Origin: Ilyomonas sp965219515
GTDB taxonomy: Bacteria > Bacteroidota > Bacteroidia > Chitinophagales > Chitinophagaceae
Direction of reading: 5' to 3'
DNA: 64,000 bases
Assembly: GCA_965219515.1 (NCBI GenBank)
Contig: OZ244776.1
Location: 1,240,001 to 1,304,000 of the forward strand
Part shown: positions 26,773-35,182 of the stretch, in pieces
Layout of the letters: every line of letters starts with the position of its first letter
How positions within the stretch are numbered: position 1 is the stretch's first letter
Position numbers and translations under genes: made by a program
Notes under the pieces: model-generated
The model's input: only the letters and a program-made list of their open reading frames with translations
What the model was told of the DNA's origin: nothing
The model's database searches: none

Positions 26773-27729
26773 ATGGACATGCCGGGAAGAACGATTACGG
26801 CTTCTAATTACCGGTACGGCTTTAATGGCAAGGAGAATGATAATGAAGTAAATGGTGATGGCAACCAGCAGGATTATGGGATGCGCATCTATGATCCTAG
26901 GGTGGGAAAGTTTTATTCTGTTGACCCCATGGCAAGCAAGTTACCATCATGGAGCCCATACGTTTATGGACTTGATAATCCTATTTCTGTTACTGACCCT
27001 GACGGAGCATTTCCAATTTACTTCATGATTAGAAGATATGAATCAAGTTCTTACTTTGCCTTCCCTATGTTAAGTAAAGGAGATGGGAGACAAACTTCAG
27101 CTAATGTAAATGCAATAGCAAGAATGCATCATTATATTGGTGTTGAAACAAATACTACATGGACAGCTGCAAATCCGGTTACCAATGATTATGCGATAAG
27201 TTCCCCAACCCGGCAATATATCTGGCCCGGGCGAGGAATTGAAAAGCCAAGTCATTATGCTTCTGGAGACGTAGTAGCTCAGGATGACCATATTTCTGCA
27301 TTCAATTTTCAATTTCAAAATTCAGCAGAAAACCCAGTACCTAAACGAACTTTTGGTAGTGGCTTAGTTCCAGCTATTGATACTAAAGGAAGTATTGGCG
27401 TGAATGTTTTTAAGGATAAGAACGAAGTGCAAATCTTTGGTAGCGTTAGTAGTGATAATTTTCCTGATGCGGAAGGATTTTTCTATGACGCCAAAGGCAA
27501 TGGTGTTAGTCTTGGAGATTATCAACATGCGTGGTATGGTAGCCCGATGTGGAGTTTACAAGGAGAAGGCAACGACCAGTTATTAAAGTTTGACATAACC
27601 GTTAAAATTAATAAAGATGGCACTTTCAAATCCGCCTATTTTATGAAAGATGGAAAACAGGTAGATTTAAAAATATATAATCAGAAGGAAACCAATTTTG
27701 ACCCTAAAAAAATACCAGCCAGCAACTAA
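26773..27729 (+). CDS. displaced RHS tip 2
   Basis: Homology to the RHS core starts at about 26735, in the anchor segment (SASDYYPGGMDMPGR), and the first ATG is 26773. The core continues GFNGKENDNEV and YDPRVGKFYSVDP to ISVTDPDGA; after that the tip is unique: about 220 residues including PTRQYIWPGRGIEKP, HYASGDVVAQDD and a C-terminal strand-rich part (LLKFDITVKINKDGTF). Family not recognised. No secretion signal. An immunity candidate follows after one base. Confidence 0.72.
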   Translation: MDMPGRTITASNYRYGFNGKENDNEVNGDGNQQDYGMRIYDPRVGKFYSVDPMASKLPSWSPYVYGLDNPISVTDPDGAFPIYFMIRRYESSSYFAFPMLSKGDGRQTSANVNAIARMHHYIGVETNTTWTAANPVTNDYAISSPTRQYIWPGRGIEKPSHYASGDVVAQDDHISAFNFQFQNSAENPVPKRTFGSGLVPAIDTKGSIGVNVFKDKNEVQIFGSVSSDNFPDAEGFFYDAKGNGVSLGDYQHAWYGSPMWSLQGEGNDQLLKFDITVKINKDGTFKSAYFMKDGKQVDLKIYNQKETNFDPKKIPASN

Positions 27730-27730
27730 A

Positions 27731-28246
27731 ATGAAAAAAGTATTTAAATGGATATTATTCATATTCTTAGGCTTTTTTGCACTTTACGTGATAGGCTCAT
27801 ACATTATGGGTAAAAGAGAAACCTTTTTAATACCGGAAGGATATGAAGGAGCTTTAATAATTATTGCAAACCAACCAGATGGTATAGAAATAAATTCGAA
27901 GCATGCAATCTATGATTTTACAAAAAGCAATGTGATAAAAATAAAGGGAAATTTAATTACCGGTTTTTCACCTTGGGGATATTTAAATTATTATGCAGTA
28001 AGCCCTACGGGTGAGAAGCGAAAAATAAAAATATTGGATGATGATAAAGAACATGCCAGTGTAAACAATAACCAGATATACGTTTGGGATTATTATTTTC
28101 AATTAGGCGACTATGGAGTTAAAGGGCATCAAAATATAAATTATGAAGCCTTAATTATAGGCAAAGCTTCTTCTGTAGATTTCATAATACAAAAAAGAAA
28201 CGACTTGCTAAATGAATTTGCATATAAAGCAAAGCCTCGTCAATAA
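27731..28246 (+). CDS. membrane-anchored immunity candidate (DUF6843-like)
   Basis: A 171-residue protein with one N-terminal hydrophobic segment (about residues 5-27) and a soluble remainder beginning RETFLIPEGYEGALIII, a segment that I associate with DUF6843. The ATG at 27731, one base after the tip 2 stop, is chosen over an in-frame upstream start at 27698 inside the toxin gene. The N-terminal segment suggests inner-membrane or periplasmic exposure. The pairing with tip 2 rests on position. Confidence 0.62.
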   Translation: MKKVFKWILFIFLGFFALYVIGSYIMGKRETFLIPEGYEGALIIIANQPDGIEINSKHAIYDFTKSNVIKIKGNLITGFSPWGYLNYYAVSPTGEKRKIKILDDDKEHASVNNNQIYVWDYYFQLGDYGVKGHQNINYEALIIGKASSVDFIIQKRNDLLNEFAYKAKPRQ

Positions 28247-28366
28247 GGGGTTTTTGCTTTGCAGAGATACAGGTCTTTTCTTCTCCGCATTCTATCTTAA
28301 CTACCAAATAAAAATTAATAAGAATCAGCTGATGGCTTTAAATGTATTGACAAAAGGAGAGTTTCG

Positions 28367-29735
28367 ATGGATGACGGCAAAAGCAGTGGTAGTATCGCTT
28401 ACACTTACGATGCATCGGGCAACCGCATCAACAAGACATCGGGCAGTACGGTAACAACTTATGTAAGGGATGCGCAGGGCAATGTGATGGCAGTGTATCA
28501 GAAAGCAGGCGCTGCCGCCCTGAAAAAGACAGAGAGCCACATTTATGGCAGCAGCCGTTTGGGCATTGCGGGCGGGGAAACGGTAGCGCCGGTTGATGTA
28601 TTGAACAGCAGTAACCAGGTGGCGGGAAGGCGCATTACCTTTACCCGGGGAGAGAAGGCTTATGAACTGACCAACCACTTAGGCAATGTTGCTGGTAAGC
28701 ATCTCTGATAAGAGGCTGGTTACGGCGAGTAATGGCAGCATTACTTCGTACACGCCGGATGTAGTGAGTGCCAGCGATTATTATCCATTCGGAATGCAAA
28801 TGCCGGGAAGAACTTTTACAACCTCATCTTCCAATTATCGCTATGGCTTTAACGGGCAGGAAAAGTCAACAGAAATTAACAGCGATGGAAATTTGTATAA
28901 TGCTGAATACTGGGAATATGACAGCAGGATAGTCAGAAGATGGAACTTAGACCCTGTATTAAAGCCATGGCAAAGCGGATATTCTGTTTTGAGTAATAGT
29001 CCTATTTGGAAAATGGATCCAAATGGGGATGATGATTTTTTTAATGCCAATGGAACATTTGCATATCGAACAAAAACAGGAACCAACATCAGAATAATTA
29101 CAAAAACAGGAACTTACTTATTATCTCAATTTCAACCGAATTCACCCGCTAATATAAAAGGGTTGGTAAAAATTATTAATTATTATCGTCCTCAAACCGG
29201 AATACCCAACAATGTTCAACTGGGTATTAGTCCTACTACGCCAAATAGAGGCGCAAGCGACGATGGCTCACTTGCTTTTACAAATAGGCAAGGCATAAGC
29301 GTAAGTGCTAAAAATGGAATAAGTGCGAGCTTAAACAATTATGATAATTTAATAAACACTTTAGTTCATGAAGAAAAGCATCGTGAAGCAGGTGATCCGG
29401 AAAAAGAAAATTACAAGTTTATTGATCATGCTTCCATATTTGAAAAACAAGTAGATGATAAGACTTTTAAAAGCACTGATAACCCTTATAAAACTCAAGT
29501 TGCTACAAAATATGTCCGTTATCTTTTAGGAGCATTACAATCTGATGAAATCGACGATAAAGAATTTGATAGCAGGGTGAATAACATCAATAAGAAGCTA
29601 CAACCATACGGCGTAAATATTTCTTATAATCATTCCTCAGCTGAACTCCCTGCTGTATTAGTTTATGGAAAGGATAATAACGGTGGAAAAATTGGAACTC
29701 CAGATTTTGTTAAACCAGCAGTAAAACCTGAATAA
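28367..29735 (+). pseudogene. displaced RHS tip 3 with frameshift; HExxH C-terminal region
   Basis: It repeats about 500 bases of the main gene (22620-23110) at very high identity, starting with YTYDASGNRI. An extra T at 28688-28690 (GGCAATGTTGCTGG against GGCAATGTGCTGG in the main copy) shifts the frame, so the N-terminal part ends at 28708 and a second frame runs from 28686 to 29735. The unique C-terminal 270 residues include LVHEEKHREAGD, an HExxH zinc metalloprotease-type motif near 29368, followed by a candidate third ligand in DHASIFEKQ. As a silent donor the frameshift may not matter, since it lies upstream of the anchor repeat. Confidence 0.7.
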
Positions 29736-30154
29736 TGAATAAGCCATATATTTATCTTCTTCTGCTTTGTTTATTCTTTTTAGCTTGTTCTGATTCCCAA
29801 AAAAAATTAAGAAGTAATTTAACTAATAATAATTTTAAATATTGGTATCGTTACAATAAAGATTCATTAAAACCATACCCATTAGGCTATTGTTTTTTTT
29901 CTAATGGCACTTTTATCAGATATTATAATCCTGATTATAATAAGAGTATTCGGAGAGTTAATGATATGCCGCCAGTTTATTCCAAGCCTATATGGAAACT
30001 AATTGATGATACAACTATTATGATTGGAGAAAAGAATTACTTTAAAATTATTTTTTTAAATGCAGATAGTATTATATTAAAAAGTTCCGAATCGAATGAC
30101 TATTTAAGACTTCATAGAGATAAAGATCAAACTACCAAGCCGGTTAAGCAATAA
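29735..30154 (+). CDS. lipoprotein immunity candidate for RHS tip 3
   Basis: A 139-residue protein with a lipoprotein signal peptide: hydrophobic LLLLCLFFLAC with the lipobox cysteine near residue 18. The mature part is strand-rich (KPIWKLIDDTTIMIGEKNYFKI) and resembles the small DUF-type lipoproteins of Bacteroidota RHS loci. It overlaps the tip 3 stop by one base (TAATG). The match of a periplasm-facing lipoprotein with a metalloprotease-like tip is consistent but unproven. Confidence 0.62.
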   Translation: MNKPYIYLLLLCLFFLACSDSQKKLRSNLTNNNFKYWYRYNKDSLKPYPLGYCFFSNGTFIRYYNPDYNKSIRRVNDMPPVYSKPIWKLIDDTTIMIGEKNYFKIIFLNADSIILKSSESNDYLRLHRDKDQTTKPVKQ

Positions 30155-30216
30155 TATTTTATAATTATTTACCCTTGCAGTTGTTTTTGCAAATCAGATT
30201 TAAAAATAAAAGCATC

Positions 30217-30245
30217 AAGAAAACTCTTTCACGAGTTTCTTTTTG
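30217..30245. terminator. bidirectional intrinsic terminator
   Basis: Stem AAGAAAACTC / GAGTTTCTTT with loop TTTCAC, followed by TTTTG on the plus strand and preceded by A-rich bases, between the converging tip 3 immunity gene and the XRE gene on the other strand. It can act for both. Confidence 0.6.
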
Positions 30246-30261
30246 TTTGTAGGCAGATAAA

Positions 30262-30633
30262 TTATTTTTTATTGTTCATCAGCTTCTCAATGAGTTGATT
30301 TTTTTCTTTAAGCATACGTTCGTAGAGTTCAACAACTTTATCAATAGGATTAAAGGTTGGGTTATAAAAAACAGAACCTGCATTATCATGCAATGTGCTT
30401 GATATAATATTAATAGCCGTTTGTTCACTAAAGTTCTTAATGAAGTTAGAGCTAACGCCAAGAACTTTAGCTATCTCATTTAATCGCTCATCATCCATTT
30501 GTTCAGTTCGTTCTATTTTAGAAACAGCTTGCTTTGAAATGCCTAAAGCCTCACCTAAATCAGATTGCGTTATTCCACGAAAGCGGCGTACTGCTTCAAT
30601 CTTTCTTCCTATGGTCAGGGCATCAACTTCCAT
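30262..30633 (-). CDS. XRE-family transcriptional regulator
   Basis: A 123-residue protein. The N-terminal HTH_3 domain (about residues 8-62) contains ITQSDLGEALGISKQAVSKIE and ERLNEIAKVLGVS. The C-terminal half ends in a predicted coiled coil (KVVELYERMLKEKNQLIEKL) of a kind common in Bacteroidota XRE proteins. It is antisense to the RHS array, between tips 3 and 4. A second copy of only its last codons lies just upstream (30648-30724), joined directly to RHS sequence. It may regulate the array, or be a passenger of earlier tip recombination. Confidence 0.8.
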   Translation of the reverse strand: MEVDALTIGRKIEAVRRFRGITQSDLGEALGISKQAVSKIERTEQMDDERLNEIAKVLGVSSNFIKNFSEQTAINIISSTLHDNAGSVFYNPTFNPIDKVVELYERMLKEKNQLIEKLMNNKK

Positions 30634-30647
30634 CTTTATAAGTTTTG

Positions 30648-30724
30648 TTACTTCTTCATCAGCTTTTCAATGAGTGCATCTTTTTCTTTAATCATGCGCT
30701 CATAGAGTTCAACAATTTTATCAA
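30648..30724 (-). pseudogene. C-terminal fragment of a second XRE regulator
   Basis: Minus-strand codons DKIVELYERMIKEKDALIEKL-MKK-stop, nearly the same as the end of the complete XRE gene at 30262-30633. The fragment begins abruptly where RHS anchor sequence (TTCGGTATGCAGATGCC on the plus strand) starts at about 30724. This is a recombination junction: one copy of an XRE gene was cut through by an RHS tip. Confidence 0.65.
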
Positions 30725-30730
30725 TTCGGT

Positions 30731-31690
30731 ATGCAGATGCCCGGCAGAACACTTACAGCTGCTAATTACCGGTACGGCTTTAACGGGCAGGAAAAGGATA
30801 ATGAGATTAGTGGGGAAGGGAATGCTTATACAGCAGAGTTTTGGGAGTATGATAGTCGTATCGGAAGACGGTGGAATGTTGATCCCGTAGTGAAACCTTG
30901 GGAAAGTCCTTATGTCGCTTTCAACAACAATCCAAACATAATGATAGATCCAGATGGTAGAGACGGAACTCCATATAAGATTAAGAAAGGAAATAATTTA
31001 AGTAAAATTGCAAAGAGGGCAGGAACTACTGTCAAAGAATTACAAGCTATTAACGATATCAAAAATCCTAACAAAATCAAGACAGGAGACATTATTCAGT
31101 TGTTTAACAATCCCTCCGCCATGGAGACGGAAATGTTTGGCAATCCAGAACAGGATTTTAAAGACAACCCATTAACTGGATATAACAATCCTGATAACGG
31201 TAAATATGCATATAGTGTAACGGCGAGTACGAAAGAATTAGGTGATGACTTTGTATCAAATATTGGAAAAGTATCTACCTTTCAAAACACTGTAATTATG
31301 GGAGGCCCATTACTAAATGAAGTTCAAAATTTACCGAGTGTTCAAAATCTAATCAGGAAGGGTATAGAAAATCTTGAGACAAAAAAGTTTCAGCCAGGAG
31401 AATTTTTTAAGTCATCTTATACGATGAGTAGTATCTCAGAAACAGATGGCAGGCGCATTTACAAACATGTGTTTGGTGATATTGTTACAAAACAATTAAG
31501 CGATAACTACTTTTTTTCAGCAGAAAACTTTTTAGGTTCTTATGGATTTAGTATGAGAGTCACAGGTGATGGTAAACAAATAGCAATAGCGGTTTACGAC
31601 TCAAAATCAATACGGTCTCTCTCAGATCATAGAGGTTGGTTAGAGAAAAGGTTGCCCGATATAGCTCCAACTTACCAACGTTACTTATGA
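30731..31690 (+). CDS. displaced RHS tip 4 with LysM domain
   Basis: It starts inside the anchor repeat (MQMPGRTLT) immediately after the XRE fragment, followed by the core GFNGQEKDNEIS and YDSRIGRRWNVDP. Residues about 78-125 form a LysM domain (YKIKKGNNLSKIAKRAGTTV; IKTGDIIQLF), which binds peptidoglycan glycans, and about 190 further residues form an unrecognised C-terminal region (FFKSSYTMSSISETDGRRIY). LysM between core and toxin suggests targeting to the cell wall. No signal peptide is present, as expected for an orphan tip. A lipoprotein immunity candidate follows. Confidence 0.74.
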   Translation: MQMPGRTLTAANYRYGFNGQEKDNEISGEGNAYTAEFWEYDSRIGRRWNVDPVVKPWESPYVAFNNNPNIMIDPDGRDGTPYKIKKGNNLSKIAKRAGTTVKELQAINDIKNPNKIKTGDIIQLFNNPSAMETEMFGNPEQDFKDNPLTGYNNPDNGKYAYSVTASTKELGDDFVSNIGKVSTFQNTVIMGGPLLNEVQNLPSVQNLIRKGIENLETKKFQPGEFFKSSYTMSSISETDGRRIYKHVFGDIVTKQLSDNYFFSAENFLGSYGFSMRVTGDGKQIAIAVYDSKSIRSLSDHRGWLEKRLPDIAPTYQRYL

Positions 31691-31719
31691 TTTGTTCCTG
31701 TTACTAAAAAGTAAAGCAT

Positions 31720-32091
31720 ATGAAGAAGGTTTTGGTTATTGCTTTAATATTTTGGGGTTTTAATGCGTGCGATATGTTCTATACAGATGATGATCGTCTC
31801 GTAGGTAATATAGTATTAATCAATCCACATAATCAGGATGTACATGGTTATCGGATGGTAATATACGAAGGAGACATAAATTCTAACGTTTTGGAGGAAG
31901 ATATAGTGAAAGTAGATGGCAATGACACTATTTTAGTTGTTATTGGCAGAAATGAGAATGGCGAATCCGATTATTATAACATTAAGCACTTAGCCGGCAA
32001 GAAGATTATCAGTACAAAAACTCTTACATCTGAGGAATACTTAAAAATTTTAAGTTTGATAAAAATAAAGTATAGCTTCTCGGCTGAATAA
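31720..32091 (+). CDS. lipoprotein immunity candidate for RHS tip 4
   Basis: A 123-residue protein with a lipoprotein signal (MKKVLVIALIFWGFNAC, cysteine at 17) and an acidic mature domain (VKVDGNDTILVVIGRNENG). It starts 29 bases after the tip 4 stop. The family is not recognised; the position and envelope location support immunity to a tip that acts on the envelope. Confidence 0.6.
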   Translation: MKKVLVIALIFWGFNACDMFYTDDDRLVGNIVLINPHNQDVHGYRMVIYEGDINSNVLEEDIVKVDGNDTILVVIGRNENGESDYYNIKHLAGKKIISTKTLTSEEYLKILSLIKIKYSFSAE

Positions 32092-32134
32092 TTTGCAATT
32101 AATATTTTCCTTGTTTGCTGTAGCACGTTGAGTG

Positions 32135-32200
32135 AGGGTGTTAATTTTGTTGGACAGACAAGTTGTTTAGTTGCTGTAAAAATCTAGTTCTCTGACAAGA
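32135..32200. mobile_element. IS end remnant
   Basis: Bases 32138-32195 (TAATTTTGTTGGACAGACAA and onward) resemble the left end of the IS3 copy at 32296 (TGATTTTGGCGGACAGTAAA), including the TGTAAAAAT that follows. Only the terminal 60 bases are present, with no transposase, directly next to an RHS fragment. It looks like the scar of an earlier related IS. Confidence 0.5.
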
Positions 32201-32205
32201 GAACC

Positions 32206-32292
32206 AAAAGCATCACTTCCTACAATGCCGATGTGGTAAGTGCCAGCGATTATTATCCTTTCGGTATGCAGATGCCAGGGAGAACGCTTACT
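32206..32292 (+). pseudogene. fifth RHS core fragment, cut by IS
   Basis: Bases 32206-32292 encode SITSYNADVVSASDYYPFGM and the start of MPGRTLT, nearly identical to 24806-24888 of tip 1. The fragment has no start codon and is ended by IS copy 2. The rest of this tip is not found on the other side of the IS, so it has been lost. Confidence 0.75.
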
Positions 32293-32326
32293 GAGGTGTA
32301 TTGATTTTGGCGGACAGTAAAGTTGC

Positions 32327-33290
32327 TTAGGTGATGTAAAAATAATAGTTGTTTTCAAAGTTGTTGGGACATTCGTAATTCAGGGATGAATGCTTTCGTT
32401 TTGTGTTGTAGTACATTTCTATATACTCAAAGATTTCTGTTTGGGCATCCTGCAAATTATCAAAAGCACCGTCCTGCAGCAGTTCAGCTTTAAAGCGGCT
32501 GAAGCACGATTCCATAAAAGCATTGTAATTCGTTGATAATTATTTTTATTTGTCTCATTGAGGCTTCGCGTTCGTAGGGGTTATCTGCCCGGTTCATGCT
32601 CTGCTGCATCTGGCGGGAGGCAATCAGTTTTCTAAACTGATTGCCGGCATACTGACCGCCGCGATCAGAGTGAACAACTAATCCTTTTGCAGTTGTACGG
32701 CTCACCAGTGCTTTTCTGAAGGCGGTTACAATCAGCTCTTCTTTCATGTGATTAGCCAGGTGCCAGCCAATGATCTTTCTGGAATACAGGTCCATCCATA
32801 CCGCCAGATACAGAAAACTGCCGTTTGCCATCGGTATGTAAGTCATGTCGCCTACCCATACTTCATCCGGTCTCATTGGTAAACTACGTTCCAGAAGCAG
32901 GTTTGGACTAATTGGATAAGGATGACGGCTCTGCGTGGTTCTGGGAACAAAGCTGCGGGGCTGAAGGGCTTTCAACCCGTGCTCCTTCAGCACTTTACGA
33001 ACCCGATACCTGCTTGTCCTTACCTCTGCCGCTTTCAGTTCCGCCACTATCCTGCGGGTGCCGTAACGCCTGCGATGCTCTTGAAAAATATCAACAATAT
33101 GTTGCTCCATTTCTTTTTTCTTTTGGTCAGCAAGGCTGCTTCTTTTCTGCTGCTTCCAGTCGTAGTAAGCGCTGCGGCTTACCTGAAGCACCCGGCATAG
33201 CATCTGTGCCTTGTATTGCCCCGCTTGTGTCTCAATAAACCGGTAGCGCTCCCTCAGGTCTGACGACTGAAAATGAGCAAGGCTTTTTTT
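32327..33290 (-). pseudogene. IS3-family transposase OrfB with 46-bp interruption
   Basis: Read in the -1 frame from the slip site, it shows FKKSLAHFQ, the HTH_21 segment (RRRYGTRRIVAELK) and the rve core with VGDMTYIP and HSDRGGQYAG. After NPYE the frame enters an unrelated stretch and stops. Removing exactly 46 bases (32525-32570) restores NPY-E-NAFMESCFSRFKAELL with the third catalytic glutamate, and continues to the stop at 32327 (KHSSLNYECP). So the transposase is broken by one small insertion in front of its last catalytic residue. Confidence 0.75.
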
Positions 33291-33571
33291 AAAATATCAC
33301 GCTCCTGCTCCAACTCTTTGATTCGTTTGAGTAAGGAAAGCTGATCTTCACCCGCAGCCGGGCTGTTCTCCTTACCAACGGTATTTGGCTGTTGGATACT
33401 GCCGGCGCCGCCACGGCTGCGGCTTTTCCACCGGTAAATGATGTTCTCACCAATGCCTAAGCTTCGCGCGACCTCACTGACCGGGCGACCATTGCTGATC
33501 ATTTGTAACACTTCTTCCTTAAAAGACACATCGTACTTGCGGCGCTTCATACCGCTGCTGTTCTCTTTCAT
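33254..33571 (-). CDS. IS3-family transposase OrfA
   Basis: A 105-residue protein. HTH of the HTH_Tnp_1 type (SFKEEVLQMISNGRPVSEVA, LGIGENIIYRWK) followed by a C-terminal leucine-zipper-like stretch (LLKRIKELEQERDILKKAL). The run of seven A residues read on the minus strand (complement of 33284-33290) is the slip site for -1 frameshifting into orfB. Intact length for the family. Confidence 0.85.
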   Translation of the reverse strand: MKENSSGMKRRKYDVSFKEEVLQMISNGRPVSEVARSLGIGENIIYRWKSRSRGGAGSIQQPNTVGKENSPAAGEDQLSLLKRIKELEQERDILKKALLIFSRQT

Positions 33572-33613
33572 TCCTGTTGCTAATTTATAGCAACTCTACT
33601 GTCCGGTTTTATT

Positions 33614-34113
33614 AGACCATCTCATACGCCATCCAACCCATATCCTGTACCGTTTCCGGTCAGTCATTCACTTCAGTAGCTCCGCATCCCTAAGCTGCCT
33701 ATAACGACACTCGCCTCCTCTCTAATAAGGCTTCATGATGATGGAAGCATATAACAAAACTTAAGCTGAAAGACTTGAAAAAAACGATGATGTAAAAAAT
33801 TAAAACCCTCTCCTTTCCGAAAAGTAAAACCATTAATAAGTTTAGGAATGAACAGCAATTCCATTCAGACTGCTCGTAATCATAAAAAAGATTGCTTTCA
33901 ATACTCCATTTTATAAAAGCAAACAGATAAAAAGGGCGCAAAGCTGTGCAGGCTGCCATTACATCAACCTCTTTAAATGCTGCCAAAAGACTACGGCATA
34001 AACCTTCCTGAAATCTTTACTCACACTAATTATTTTATTCCGTTTCCTTTTGGCTTTGTGTAGCAGCCTGCTCTTTAAACAGCTTTCTTTTTTTCTGTTT
34101 TTTCTTTTACAAA
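33614..34113. other. intergenic stretch without recognisable gene
   Basis: 500 bases between IS copy 2 and the GIY-YIG gene. A minus-strand frame of 95 codons at 33699-33986 has no family resemblance, no ribosome-binding context and a composition unlike its neighbours; I do not call it. The last 90 bases are pyrimidine-rich and contain TTATTTTATTCCGTTTCC (near 34032), similar to TTTTATTCCGTTCCTCCC at 36859-36876 before the RadC gene, possibly a repeated leader of the island. Confidence 0.4.
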
Positions 34114-34380
34114 ATGGTTTTTATGGTTTACCTGATTCACTTCAACGAAAAGCTTCACCACGCACAGCACTACATCGGTTTTGTAGAAAAGAATTTAAAA
34201 CAACGCATTAAAAAGCACAAGAGCAACAAAGGCGCAAAACTCTTAATTGCAGTGAACGCAAAGGGGATTCAGTGGGAGGTTGTCAAGGTGTGGGAAGAAG
34301 GCGACCGCAGTTTGGAGAGGCAGCTAAAAAACAAGAAAAAGGCACGCTGCTTTTGCCCAGCATGTCGGAAACATCATTGA
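34114..34380 (+). CDS. GIY-YIG-type endonuclease-like protein
   Basis: An 88-residue protein. It has a variant GIY-YIG core: YLIHF in the first strand, HYIGF in the second, then R-I-K-K-H with the catalytic-type arginine and histidine, and a late glutamate in SLERQLKNKK. Stand-alone GIY-YIG proteins of this size cut DNA or have unknown roles, and are common at the edges of Bacteroidota mobilisable elements. The C-terminus has CFCPACRKHH, a possible zinc-binding tail. Confidence 0.65.
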   Translation: MVFMVYLIHFNEKLHHAQHYIGFVEKNLKQRIKKHKSNKGAKLLIAVNAKGIQWEVVKVWEEGDRSLERQLKNKKKARCFCPACRKHH

Positions 34381-34404
34381 TTGTCCATTGGTAAAAAATA
34401 TAGT

Positions 34405-34611
34405 ATGCAATCACAACACTTATCACGCCTCATGCGCCTGTCGTGGGAGATACAAAGAAAGAAAAAATGCAATCGTTCAAAATCCCTGCAATCGGCATGG
34501 GCAATTGTGCTGAACGAGGACATTACCATTTACTATTTGGTGAAAAAGCATTGTCATACACGCTACCCAAATAAGGCAGGGAATGGAGACCTAACCCTAT
34601 TCAGCCATTAA
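34405..34611 (+). CDS. small hypothetical protein of mobilisable islands
   Basis: A 68-residue protein starting MQSQHLSRLMRLSWEIQ; an in-frame TTG at 34381 would lengthen it by eight residues. It is basic, with a likely helix followed by SAWAIVLNEDITIYYLVKKH. I recognise it only as a type of small gene often found next to ssb and mobilisation genes in Bacteroidota. Function unknown. Confidence 0.5.
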   Translation: MQSQHLSRLMRLSWEIQRKKKCNRSKSLQSAWAIVLNEDITIYYLVKKHCHTRYPNKAGNGDLTLFSH

Positions 34612-34652
34612 TAAACAAATCAGTATTTGTTCATCATTTAAAATAAACAGTT

Positions 34653-35060
34653 ATGGAACTCACAGGAAGAGTAACCGGCGATGCAATTATTAAGACATTG
34701 CCGGACGAAAGACAGGTGGTTAATTTCAGCATCGCCATCAATGATTATGTAAAACCAAAAGATGCAGCAGAAGGCAAAGAATATACGCTCTATGTGTCGT
34801 GCAGCTTTTGGAAAAGTACTGGCGTTGCGGCAAAACTTGTAAAAGGTGCGATAGTAGAGCTATCAGGCAGGTTATATATCAGAGCATACACTGGTGCGGA
34901 CAACGAGCCGAAAGCCTCTCTGAATCTTCATTGCAACAACATCAAAGCACATGGCAAAACAGCCAGGAAAGATGTGGAAAATGAAGATATTATAAAAGAA
35001 AAATCGCCCATTGAGAACATTGCTGCTATCACCGAACCAATGGAAGATACGCCGTTCTGA
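34653..35060 (+). CDS. ssb: single-stranded DNA-binding protein
   Basis: A 135-residue protein with an OB fold: MELTGRVTGDAIIKTLPDER, VNFSIAINDY, YVSCSFW and AIVELSGRLYIRAYTG. The C-terminus ends DTPF, the acidic tip that recruits replication proteins (DDxPF in most SSBs). Element-encoded SSB coats single strands during transfer and replication of the island. Located early in the island, ahead of DUF932 and mobilisation genes. Confidence 0.9.
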   Translation: MELTGRVTGDAIIKTLPDERQVVNFSIAINDYVKPKDAAEGKEYTLYVSCSFWKSTGVAAKLVKGAIVELSGRLYIRAYTGADNEPKASLNLHCNNIKAHGKTARKDVENEDIIKEKSPIENIAAITEPMEDTPF

Positions 35061-35182
35061 TTTTCTTTCTTTTCACCAGCCCAACACCCTTTTAAAACAC
35101 TTTTTATTTATCTCAATTTTCAACAGACAAAACCGCAGTAGGACCGCCTGCGGGATACAAGTAAAAGCTTGGCAATTGTAAC

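Larger units (their letters stand above)
32296..33613 (-). mobile_element. IS3-family insertion sequence, copy 2
   Basis: About 1.3 kb. Imperfect terminal repeats: CGGACAGTAAAGTTGCT on the left (32311-32327) and its counterpart CCGGACAGTAGAGTTGCT read on the minus strand from about 33606. It carries orfA and orfB on the minus strand. It ends the RHS array and lies next to a region with no RHS sequence. Exact ends and a target duplication cannot be fixed by eye. Confidence 0.8.

Noticed and set aside
28240..28275. Terminator after the tip 2 immunity gene (GCAAAG...CTTTGC)
   Set aside because: Only six pairing bases with a long loop and no T-run; too weak to call.
33699..33986. 95-codon minus-strand frame
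   Set aside because: Low-complexity hydrophobic/aromatic content, no family resemblance and no coding context.
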